This document shows positions 1 to 12,300 of a stretch of DNA of 64,000 nt, one piece after another. The notes under the pieces are model-generated. The model saw nothing but the letters and a program-made list of their open reading frames with translations. It made no database searches and was not told the DNA's origin. The translations under genes and the position numbers were made by a program. Numbering within the stretch: the first letter of the stretch is position 1; the number at the start of each line of letters is the position of its first letter. This stretch comes from Limnomonas spitsbergensis. Its lineage: Eukaryota > Chlorophyta > Chlorophyceae > Chlamydomonadales. The stretch is from contig JAYJMM010000087.1 of the NCBI GenBank assembly GCA_037349105.1, positions 1,421,501-1,485,500 of the forward strand, written 5' to 3'.

Positions 1-376
1 GAGGTTAGTTGGTAAGGAAGGGAGGGGACAGTGTAGGCAGCTTTTTAGGGGGGAAAGGAGGGCGGGATTGCTTGATGTCGGACTCCTGCCAGTATTTCGC
101 CTTGACAGGGTTCTACAATTTAGGGCTGCATTCTCAAACTACCAATCACGTTGCAGGCACCATGGGAGGCATAGGGAGCAGGGATATCCACGAGGAAGGG
201 CAGGGATGCAGGGTAGTGCGGAACGATAGGCAAACAGGGCAGGCATGGTGGGTGGGGAGGTAGGTCTCGCGGTTGTTGGGCAGGCAGGGTGAGCAGACAG
301 GCAGGCTGATAGGGTAGACAGGGTCAGCAAGGAGACAGGTGGTCAGAATGAAGTGCCAGGCCCTCCCAGTCCCCAC
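1..376. other. Intronic left edge
   Basis: Downstream of the exon 50 donor at 376. G/A-rich on the plus strand with short GGCAGG repeats; no exon with the C..C..CPAG pattern and splice sites was found here. Confidence 0.6.
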
Positions 377-3300
377 CAGATATGCAAGGGGCACACTCGT
401 TGTCAGAGGTCTTTGTGCACGCCTTCTTGACGTAGGTGCCGGGGGCGCACGGAGTGCAGGCTTGGCACCTCATAGCGTTGGCAGAGGTCGAGAAGGAGGA
501 GCCCGCCGTGCAGTCGGTGCAGACGACGTTCGAGGTCTGCGTGCAGTTTGTCTTGACGTAGGTGCCGGCAGAGCAGGAGCCGCACTGGCTGGCAGCGGGC
601 CCGCACTGGGTGTCGGAGGTGGGCGAGCAGACGACCTTGACGGCTTGGCCGGCTGCGGCTGAGCAGGTCGTGCAGTCCTTGCAAAAAGCAGTGTTTGAGG
701 CATTGGCGAACTTGCCTGGGAGAGTTCAGGCGGGGTGGTGACTTGTGAGGCAGGCTCAGGGAGAGGGAGGATAGGTTAAAAGATGGTGGGGCATAAGCAT
801 GCAAAATGGGATGGAGGAGACAAAGGAGCATGAGATATATAGGGATGAAAGGAGGCCAACTGCTGAAGCCATCGGCCTTCCGCTGCTCCAAGGAAGGTCC
901 AATTTCAAGATCAGGCTGCCAATTTAGTTATGTTGGGTTTAAGGTTAGGAGTTTAGGGTTGAAACATTGTCAGTGGCAGGCGTTGAGCTACGGGGTCTTG
1001 CAGAAACTCACCATTGACACAATATTTGCAGGTTCAGTGTTCAGGGTTTAGGGTTCAGGCATTGTCAGTGGCAGGAGTCTTGAAGAGGCTCACCATCGCC
1101 GCAGGGTTTGCAAGTTAAGGTCCAGACATAGACATTGGTAGAGGAGTCCTTAAGACGCTCTCACCATCGCCGCAAGGTTTGCATGTCCTATCTGAAGAGG
1201 CCTTGCAGTCCGAGTCCACCTGATAGCCCACCGGGCAGGAGCTGCAGCTGGTGCAAGTGCCAGCGGGGGAAGTGGAGAAAGTGCCTGCGCAATCAGTCAT
1301 CCGCTGAGATTAATCGATACCCAGAGGCTAGAACTCCATGCTGGTGCAAGTGCCAGCGGGGGAAGTGGAGAATGTGCCTGCGCAATCGGTCATCCGTTGA
1401 GATTAATCGATACCCTAAGGCCAGAACTCCATGCTGGTGCAAGTGCCGGCAGAGGATGTGGAGAAGGTGCCTGCACAAACATTCATCCGCTGAGATAAAG
1501 CAATGCCCAGAGGCCAGAACTCCATGCTGGTTTTTCTGCACTGCTTCATCCCTGCACTGCTCAGTGATCATGGTGCCGTCGTAATTTGCAGCTGAGGGTT
1601 GCCCTAGCTTCTGAAGTCAAAGCAGGCTACCACAATTCGTTATCTTTGACCCCGCATAGCTAATTATAGATCATCTTTTCGAATTGTTGTTTTTGGACCG
1701 CTTGTTAGCTGGGTGGGACAGCCGTTGCACGTGACCGTGATCTGCAAGGTTACCCTGCCTCGATGATTAATTTCTTTTGTTTCGAAATTCTTGCAACACC
1801 GAGCAAGAATTAGTGGGTGTGGCGTCGGTTGCCTCACCGGTAGAGCAGACCGTGCACACTGTGTCTTTAGTGTTCGTGCATGCTGAGGCAATGAACTGGC
1901 CGGCTTGGCACGCGAAGCAGGTCTTGCACTTGTCAGTGTTAGTGTTGCTGGCATAAGTGTATCCTAGTGGGGGAGCAAGGAAAAAGGGAGGGCGAAAAGA
2001 GGTCAGAAATAACAAGCAGAGGGATACCAAGCAACGCAGGTTTGCGGAGAAGTGAGAGGCAAAAGAAAGGGAGGGCGAAATGGAGATCAGCAGACACAGG
2101 CACAGCAGATGTGTGGAAGGGTGAGGAGCAGAAAAGAAGGGCCAGGTCATCAATTGCAAGACAAACTGGGCATTGATGTAGGTTGAGCATGGGTTCATAT
2201 AGGGCTACATGTGTGTATACGGGGGAGGGGTTCCTGTCATAGAGGGCTCACGACTTGGTAGCGTTCTCCGCTGGTCTAGCCAAACGAAATTGGCCCTGCT
2301 CACCATCAGAGCATGGTGCGCAGTACACATCGGAATCCGTGGCGCCTGCTGCCTGGACTTGCGTCCCCGTGGGGCAGGTGCTGACGGGCTTGCAGGCGTA
2401 CATGTTGCTCGTGTCCGCAAAAGTCTTGTCGGGGCAGGCCTTGCACTTGGTGTTGAGGGTCCTGGTGCAATTCACTTCAATGTAGGTCCCTGTATGTTCA
2501 GCGACGGTAAGGTGGAGGTTAGGTTATGTGTCAGTTGTCATTTTGATAGGTCAGTTTGTCAGATTATCAGGTCAGTTAGTCGGGCTGTCAAGTCTGTTGG
2601 AGCAGGCCTTGTGCTTGTGTTTTTGGGTGTGCAGGCAAGCAGAGGGATGAACTAGCGCAGTGATACTGTCACTGCAGGCTCCTCTCACAATAGCAAAATA
2701 TACACTAGCCTGTACAGCAGTTCTTAGGGACGGGGGGCACCTGGTTGTTCAGTCCCAGTTGCTTTGCGCACCCAATGGGCCATGTTGGATCAACATTCTG
2801 CAAAGGCCATGCACAAGGCCCCCCATGCGAATGGCCCCCCGCTTGCATGGGCCCCAACTTGCATGCCCCCCGCTTGCATGGGCCCCCACTTGCACGCGCC
2901 CCCACTTGCACGCGCCCCCACTTTCATGAACCCCGTACCCTTACCGGTGGAGCAGCCACCGCAGGTCTGGCACAAATCCGAGTTCTTGGAATCGGAGAAG
3001 CTGCCTGCTTGTCAGAGGGCGGTTTGTACAGTGAGGGATTGGAGGTCAAAAGTGGGGCAGGGAGAAATAATTGTTTCCTTATTCCTCACGCCCCTGAGGG
3101 GCGTAGTTTTCTTCCTAGGGAGAGAGAGAGAAAAGCCGCTTCTCAACAGCATAAGATTCCAGGCAACAGCGCAGCATGGGCCAACTCTGCGTCCGCGCTG
3201 TTACCATAACCATGAGTTACCAGGGGTGTGTGAAATGTACCTTGTGTGACCGCAGGTCATAATACGGAGGGCCAGGGATGTTAGGAAGGGTGAGTGTCAA

Positions 3301-6300
3301 AGAAGCATCCATTGTTTTACCACGACCTTGCTTTAATTTTAGTTATGGGTAACGATAGTATGGGTAATGGCAGTATGGCATGTTCATGGCCCGGTCATTT
3401 TCTCTCTCTCTCTTACCCGTGGTGCATGGCTTGCATACGGTGTCAGCCGAGGAGGAGCACTTGGAAGAGACATACGTGCCGGCGGGGCACTCCGTGCAAG
3501 TCTGGCAGGCAGCTGCGTTGCTGGAGTTGGAGAACTGGTTGGAGGAGCAAGGGGAGCAGGTCCGGTCCGCCTTCTTGTCGCCATTGTCGCGGACATAGGT
3601 GCCTAAAGGTTCGAGGGGAGGTGATGGGGGTGAGTAAGCGCTTTCGTCTGTGAGCAAGGAAAAGGGAGTGCAGAAGACTGTGCAAGATTACCCAGCTGTT
3701 GAGGCTATTTTGTCCAACAGCAAACGATAGGGCAAACATTCTGAATGCAGCATCCGCGCAACAGCAGTGGATGCCGCACCCACCTTGGGAGCACGGAGTT
3801 GCGAGCTTGCAGGCCTAAACCCCACCCCACTGCCCTCCCTCCGCCTCCCTTCCCGCTCCCTGACCCCACCCACCTTGGGGGCATGCAGTTGCAGGCTTGC
3901 AGGCCTGTTGGTTGCTCCCGTCTGTGTAGTAGCCCACTTGGCAGTCTTGGCACACCGTGTTGGTGCTTGCGGAACAGCTGGTGGCAACGAACGCTCCTGT
4001 GTAGGCATCAATATTTTCAGGGCACTCCACAAGGTTGTGCCCTCTTGCTCCTTTCAATAGGTTTCTTCATGCTCATGCCATCCAGCAAGCACCATGTAAG
4101 CACAACAGACACGAACAAGTCCCGCAACCAACCAACTGCACCAGTTCAGCAACCAACCGATAAACAACATATCCCACCTGGACTGCATGAGCCGCACGAT
4201 GTGCACGAGCCGGCGTTCTGGGTGGATGAGTACTTCCCTGGGCAGGAGCGAGGGGGGAAAGGGAGCTTAATACAGAGGTTGGATTGTCATGGTAAAAGTT
4301 AGTTTTGAAGCACCCCAGTGAAGCTCAACCAGACCCTGGAACGTTCCCTGGGTACAATGTACACTACCACAAAATATTCCTTCCAATCAGAATATGTCAA
4401 TGCCGGCAATTACAATGCCAGCCTAAGTTCAATCAACCACAAGGTATGGATGGCAATCTCACCCAGCTCGCACGCTGTGCACACAGTGTTGGCATTGGTC
4501 TGGCAGGAGGCTGTCTTGGAGGTGCCTGCCGGGCAGTTGGTGCACGGCACACAAGAGGTCCCGCTGTAGTAGGTTCCGGAGCTGCAGGTTGCGCACACCG
4601 TGTCCGATGCAGCCTTGCAGGAGGATTGGACGTAGGAATCCGTGCAGGTGGAGCAGGGAGAGCAGTACTTCTTGTCCGCGGCGTTGGTGAAAGTGGAGCC
4701 TGCGGTGCAGGGAGTGGTAAGAGGGAATTAGAGGGGCGAGGGCTGGGGGAGGTACCGGCTGGGCCTGACAGGTGGGCAAGCCAGCTGTGGATTCTGTCGG
4801 ATAGGCGGGAGAAGTGATGCTTACAGCGGGAAAAGTTTCTGAGACATTCATGTGCATGGCAATGGCAACATTTGTCAAATGTAGATGGATCCCAGTGGGC
4901 TGCACCTTCTCAGACTTGAGAGGCAGTAGCACTGGGAGGAGGTTCATGAAGTTTCTATAAATATCGTTCGAAATAATTAGTACGCAGGCAGGCAAGCTTA
5001 CCCTCCAGACAAGGCGTGCAAACAGCATCGGACGAGGTGGTGCATGCAGTTGACTCGTATGTACCTAGGCAGCCAGGCAGTGAGGAGGATAGTCGGCCAG
5101 GATTCCAATTGGGAGAGATTGGTGAAAAAATCAAGGTGCGAAACCGAGTTTTGGTGTGAAAGGTGTGAGAGCGAAATTAGGTGTGGAAGGTGGCGTGGAT
5201 GTAGGAAGTGTGGATGGTGAAGCTTACGGCATTCATCAACAGCCACCCTCAAGGAAGACAAAGGGAAGATATCACCCACCCTCATGGAGGCAGATCTACA
5301 GGCGAGGACTCACCGGCAGGGCAGCGCGTGCAAGTGGTGCATGAGGCGACGTCGGTGGTTGTGGAGAAGGATCCAGATGCACATTCGTTACACTTAGAGT
5401 CGACCTTATCATTACCAGCACTGGCCTGGTAGGTACCCTTCGCACACGGGGTCTGAGGGGTGCACGCACTAGCGCCCTTCTGGTTGTTGTACTTCCCTGC
5501 GCGGCAGGAAGTACAAGTCAAGAAGAACGGGTTGTTTCTCTTCAACAGGGCTGTTTTTCTGTCCTAGCTTCTAAGTTTTGTAAGAATCGAAAGCCAGATT
5601 CACTCTTTGTAAAGGCCAGGCAAAAGAGAAACAAACATAGACGAGGCTTGCTTACACAAGATAGACGGTGCCTCACACACGTCTTGGCTCCTTGCCTCTA
5701 TGAGTGCAGCAACAGCAATGATTGGTTCTGGTAGGCCATGTGCTCATCAAATAGGCAGGTGTCCAGTCCCCTCACCCTTGGTGCCGCTGGCTTCGTCATT
5801 ACAGGGCTTGCACTTGGTGTCAGTCTTGGAATCGCAAGTGTTGGAGGTGAAGAATCCCTCGGCGCACACCGTGCATGGTGTGCATGACGTGGCGGAGGAG
5901 TCGCTCTTGAAGGAGCCTGACCAAGGAGGGGGAGGAGTTAAGGGTTAAGGGTTAAGGGGGGGGGAGGCCTCAGACAGAGAGCAGGGAGGAACAGGGTTTC
6001 AGGGCTGAAGGGTGAAAAGTCCCTCCGTTCATGTGTAGGGAGGGGGACGTGGTGTACTGGTTGCTCCTGAAGGGGCCTGGATAAGTAGGGGAGCGATGCA
6101 ATAGAGCATTGGAACGTCAGGAATGAGGACAGGAAAGAGGGTGGATCAAAGTGATAGTTACGGTTAGAAAAAGGGGAAATCTAAAGTTTGAGTCTTTGTC
6201 ATATCTAATGCTGAAAACCAGGGATCTATCCAGATTTGAGAGTGAGGGCAAAGTCCAGGGCCAAAGCTAGATCAGAATCTACGGTTCTAAGCTAGGATCG

Positions 6301-9300
6301 ACTTCATGGTTCATATCTGCGCGTGGGACTCACCGATGGGGCAGGTGTTGCAGGTGATGTCTGCCGTCTGGCAGTTTGCCGTTGGGATAGTGGCAGCTGA
6401 GCCACTAGGGCAGGAGGAGAAGGCGGTGCACGCTCCAGCGTTTGTGGTGGAGGAGTAAGATCCTGCAGGATGGAGTGGGACAGGGCGGAGGATGAGGACA
6501 TCAGCTCACAATGGGCGCAGGTGCATGTCTTTCTTTCTTTCTTGCATGTCTTTCCATATAAAACAGCACCCTATAGAATATGCTGCCGCTACTTGTGCAG
6601 TCGTAAATTTTTCCCTGGCTGTTTCCCATCGGACTTCAAGACCAAAGGATGCGTATTGGAGAGGCATTGCAGGATATATTTTTAGATCTCATTTTTGCAG
6701 CATAGAATGCCAAGCCAGGCGAGAGACGTACCGGCAGGGCAGCACTCGCAGGTGACGTCTGAGGTGGCAGATCCAGAGGAGACGACCCTCTTGCCTGCGG
6801 GGATCAGAATTTTAGACACGTAAATTCAAGGCAAATTCAGCTACATTTCCCAGTAAGGGACCGTAACTACTGACACAATTTCTGAATCACAGTGCAACGG
6901 CACAGCACTGACGGGGATGAAGAAAGTTACTGATGCTGAACCTCTCACCGGCAAAGCAGGTGCTGTAGGGGGTGCATTGGGCCGCATTGTTGGTGCTGCT
7001 GAATGTGTTGGGTGGGCAGGTGCTGCAGGTCCTGTCGCTGCTGGCAGAGCAGGAGCTCGTGACGAATGTGCCTGATCAAGGAATGAAGGGGATAGGCATT
7101 AGAGAGGAAGGCACACAGTGGCCAAGGATGGAAAGAGGTCTTCCGGGTATTTAAAAATGCAGAAGCAGCGGCAGCAAAATCAGTTCAGCATTGTGACACA
7201 GACATAAAATATGGATAGACGAGGACGTGTCAAAATTGAAGATTTCATCGTTTGCTAACTCTTAAGGAGAGACCAGCCTGATTCCTTATTTTCCAGCCGA
7301 ATTTCAAGGACCGGGATGGACATCAACACATGAGGATGGACCATAATTTGTCAAATATGTGTTTTTCAATTCAGGCATACTGGCCGTCCAAAGGCTTTTA
7401 TCCTGCCAACTGTTAGCCCTATGTCTCTGTTTGTGATTGCTGGACGGCTCACCAGGGGAGCACGTCTTGCAGGCGCTGCACGAAGGGGAGTTGATGGAGC
7501 TCGAGAATCCTTGGGGCAGAGTGGAGGTAGGGGGAGGGCATGGCATTGGATGAGAGGACAAGACATTGGGTGAAGCAAGGTAAAGCTTCTAGGTCACCTG
7601 AAACACAGAGCATATAGGAGGAGAAGCAAATACAATGACGTCACCTTTCTGGAAGGCAGTTTTTTTATACACAAATTGCGTCCCCACAGTAGAAAGCCAA
7701 ACCATGGATTTGCCCAAGAAAAGGCGAACTGCCCCCAAAAGGGTCACATGTTGTCCTTATAGGTGTGAATGGCCACACTAGATCCTCACCGGTCGTGCAA
7801 GCAGCGCACTTCTTATCACTGGCAGGTGTACACGCAGCACTGACGTAGGTGCCTGTGGTACAAAGCAGTACAACAGGGGGGAAGTAAGAACATAAATATA
7901 TATTTGCCTGGTTTGCTGGTAAATTGTGCATGAGACGTGCAACAGCAGTACAGTAGGCTTCTGGCAGTACAGCTGCGGTGCAATGCGTCAGAGTGTGAAT
8001 TTCGGCTCACCGATGGCGCAGGTGCTGCAAGTGGAGCAAGACGTGGAGTTGTTCGTGGCCGAGTAGGTCATTCCAGCTTGGCAAGGCGTGCAGACTGCAT
8101 CCGCGGTCCAGGTGCAGGCAGCCGTGGAGTAGCCGGCCGAGCAGCCCTTGCAGGGCGTGCACTGCGTGGCGGCGGCGGTGTTGCTGAATGTGTTGAACGG
8201 GCAGTTCTGGCAGACGGTGCTCTGAGAGCCAGAGCAGGCGGTGGTCTGGTAGGTGCCTGGAGCAGAGGCAACGAGCGGGAGCAGACATTTATTATAGGAG
8301 TAACTGGCTGGGGCATGAAAATACCTCGACTGTCAGAGGAATGGACAGACACTAGGCGTTTCTGGTATTTACAGGAAATGTATGGACAAAGGAGGGAAGG
8401 GACATGAGAGGAATGGGAATGAAGGTGAGGGCTGCATGAGGGAGGAGGGGCCAGGAAATACAGAGGGAAATGGAGAGCTAGAAACACAGTGGGGGATGAC
8501 ACTGATGCTTGGAGACATATTGTTTTCCGATATCCTTCTGTCTTGTATATGCTCACCTTCTTGCTGAAGAGATGCTTGCTGCATATTCTGGCTCTTTTAT
8601 GCTCTGCAATCAACTGGCTGCTGCTGGTTGGGGAGCATAGGCACATCTCCTCCTCCCCCCAGGCTCACCTGGGGTACACACACTGCAGTTGCCGGTGCAG
8701 ATGGTGTTTGATGTGGTGGAGCAGGCCGTCTGCGTGTTGGGGGTCGGCGCGCTGCAGGGGCTGCACGGCGAGCACTGCGCTGCATTACTGGTGGTGGAGT
8801 AGCTGCTGTCAAGCGTGCAGGGGCTGCATGCGACGTTGGCGGTGGGGGAGCAAGCCGACGACACGGAAGTGCCTGTGGGACAAGAAATGGAAAGGAAGGG
8901 GTTTGTAATATGCACCAGGTGGATAGGAGGTTGCGGCCAAGCTAAGGTGGAATAGTACAATGAAGCTGGGGGTCTTTTTACTTTTTTCAGACACCAGTTC
9001 CAGAGATAGCCTGTACTTCAGCCCCCGTCACCCTGCCGGCCTTCTGTGCTAGCCCAGGCCTTCTCCAGCTCCCTGGCCTGCACCCAGCCTCCAACAGCAC
9101 CCTGCTTTGATAGCCCTGACCTCCTTCCCCACTCCTACCCCACCCCCTATGGCCTTACCTGGGTTGCAAGTTCCGCAGATGCTGCAAGAGGCGGCATCAG
9201 CGGCCGTGGAGTAGGTACTACCAGAGGTGCAGGGCAAGCAGGTGGTGTCCAAAGTGGAGGTGCAACCAGAGGTCTTGTAAGAGCCTGGGAAAGGAATGGG

Positions 9301-12300
9301 AAGAAGAATGAGCGGGGACGGGAAGGAGTGGAAAGGGGGGGGGAAGAGGGGAAGAGAAAGGAAGGGGGCGGGAGAAGGGAACCAAGGGCATCACATCCAT
9401 GACCGCAACATATTTGTTCCTGACATCCAGGGGCAGAACATCCAGGGTCGCAACAATTAGGAACATGCATATATTCAAGCACGAATTATATTCGAAACGC
9501 AACTACATAAACTTGAGTGGCATATTTAAATTTTGAGTAGTGTTGCATTGACATCAGCCCCGTATACTTTCCAGGAATATGCGTGGGTCTCCAAGGGGTT
9601 GCAAAGGACACGGGTGCGGGGTGCAAGGTTGGTGAGGGCTCCGTCAGCCTTCATGGAATTGATTTGCTGAGAGCCGTTTCGTGAGTTGCAGTCTACAGAC
9701 TCAGGGCACGACCTTGATGCAGCTTGACTTACCGGCCGAGCAGGATTTGCAAGGTGTGCAGGTGCCCGCGTTGGTGGTGGTGGAGAAGCCCGAAGTGCAG
9801 GTGGTGCAGGTGGCATCGCTGGTGGGAGTGCAGGAGGAGGTCACAAAGGTACCTGGAAGGACGGAAAGAGGGAGGAGGTGAATGGGTAGAAGGTCTCCAA
9901 GACTCTCAATAGGTCTGGCTGTAGGGCACTAAAGCACACAACAGTCAGGCAAGAGGGAACTCAGCAAAAGAGGTGCAAGAGGAGGTCAGAAAGGTACCTG
10001 GAGGGACAGAGAAGGGGGAGGCAAGTAGGGAGGAGGTCTGACATGCTCTTATGAGTTATGGCGGGAAGGTACTAGAGCAGACACACACCAGCCGGGCAAG
10101 AGGGAACTCAGCAAAAGAGGTGCGAGAAGAATGTCAAGACCGCAGGGAATGTAAGCCCATGGGGTCGTGAAGGAAGTTTGAAGAAGGTGTCCTTGTGGGG
10201 GACACGAGAGGAGAAACCATGGAGGGACCATGGAGGCAACTGTGCAACATGGGTCGAGCGCGTGTGTGGTTTGTCCTGGCCAAAACTCACCAGCAGCGCA
10301 GACCTGGCAGGGCTGGCAGGATGACGCGCCGGCTGATGATGCGTAGTTGCCTGCATGGGAATTTGCAGCAACTCATTGCATGTGGACAACTGGACATGCA
10401 GAGTCGAATTGCAGCAGCAGCTCACTAATTTGCACCTTGAAAGGGAGCATGAGGACATAAGAGTCTGATTGCAGCGGCAGCTTTGAATACTTTGAAGGGG
10501 GTATGGGTCGCTAAAAGCTGCATTTGTCTCTGCAGTCTATACACAACCTTCAAATATCTTACCCGATGAGCAGGGTGGCTCAAACTTAAATATCTATGCA
10601 CAAACTTAAATATCTAGGCACAGCCTTAAATATCTTACCTGCTGAGCAGGGTAGACATACAGTGTCACTAGTTGAGGAGCAGGAGGCAGACTGGTAGGTG
10701 CCAGCCGGGCAGACTGAGCATATGGTGCACGAGGCTGCGTTGGAGGTCTGGGAGAAGTAACCTGATGGGGAGAACAGGGGCGGACAAGATGATCAGCTGG
10801 GGAGAAAAGAGGCGCACAAGATGATCAGCTGAGGAGAAGGAACCTGATTGGGAGAACTGGATGGCGGAGAGCCCCAATAATTGAATGTGGGTCCTGGGGG
10901 GACAAGATGATCAGCTGGGCAAAGGGGGGTGGGAGGTGCAAATGGACGTGCGGTAGGTGGTATTGCTCAAAACAGGTCAAATAAGTTCATACAAGGTTCA
11001 TACCAGATAAACCAGGTTCATACCATTCCATAATACAGCAAACCATGTATATGCAAGAGTTGAACCTGATCATCACCATTCTTACACAATGTCCATACAA
11101 GATTTGCGCCAATTCCTCACCAGTAGTGCAGGATGTGCAGGCAGTGTCCGTGGTCACTGTGCAAGCGGACGAGCGGTGGGAGCCGGCGGGGCAGATGGTG
11201 CAGCCAGTGCAGGTCCCCAGGTTAGCTGAGCTGGCATAGTTGATGCCTGAGTATATGTGAAATGAATTCATGTAAAGAGTGGGGAAATAAACCAGGGGGG
11301 CGGGGATTCTGGATCAGATCCCAGGGCCACTACGTCACATCCACCTGCTAGTCTAGCTGGCATAGTTAACGCTTGGAAATAGGTAAAGCAGCCAGAAAAC
11401 GTAAAAGAATACTTTAAGCAGCCAGAAAAAAGCAAATAAATAGGTATAGCAGCCAGGGACACGTAGATAAGCAGGTCAAGCATCCAGAGACACAAAAAAT
11501 CTCTACGTAAGTAGAGAGGTGAAGCAGCCGGAGTATGTTATCCTAGGTGCCCTGGTTGTGTACATACCTGGAGTGCAGCTCCTGCAGTCGGTGTTCTGGT
11601 TGTAGGTGCAAGGTGTCTGCACCACAGTCCCAGCTGGACAGTTCGAGCACTGCATGCAAGCCGCATTATGGGACGAGGAGTAGTAGCCTGTGTTGCACTG
11701 CTGGCATGTGGTGTCGGAGGTCGAGGTGCAGTCAGACAGCTTCTGGAAGCCTGGGGGTGGGGAAATGGAGCACGTTTGAAGGTGAGTCCCATGAGCCCAT
11801 GCTCCCTTCTTTCCAGACCATTACCCCAACTGACTGGGGCGGGGGAATATAGGAAATTGAGGGTGAGTCCCATGCTCCCATGCTCCCTTATTCCTGACCA
11901 TAACCCCAACTGACTGGGGGGTGGAAATATAGGAAATTTGGGGGCTGCGTCCCATGCTCCCTCATTCCTGACCATAACCCCAGCTGACTGGTGATGCATA
12001 CAGGGGGGTGCATGGGGTACATGGGGTACATGATGGCCTACCTGCAGATCAGTTGGAGGAAAGGCTGGATGTGAATCTATTGCTTGACAGCAGGTGCACC
12101 AGGGGGAGTGTAGGGATGATGGAGGCCACGATTGCTACCAGATGAACAGGTGCCGCAGGGGGTACAGGGTGTGTATGTCCTAAGGGACTTTTCTAGTGAG
12201 CAGGTGATGCATGGGATTGGTGAGCATGAGGTGCGGGAGAACTTACCAGCTGAGCAGGTGGTGCATGGAGTGCAAGTGGACCCGACGGCAGTCATGAATG

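Noticed and set aside
9..263. 84-codon plus-strand frame
   Set aside because: Antisense to the intronic edge of the cysteine-rich gene, with no domain.
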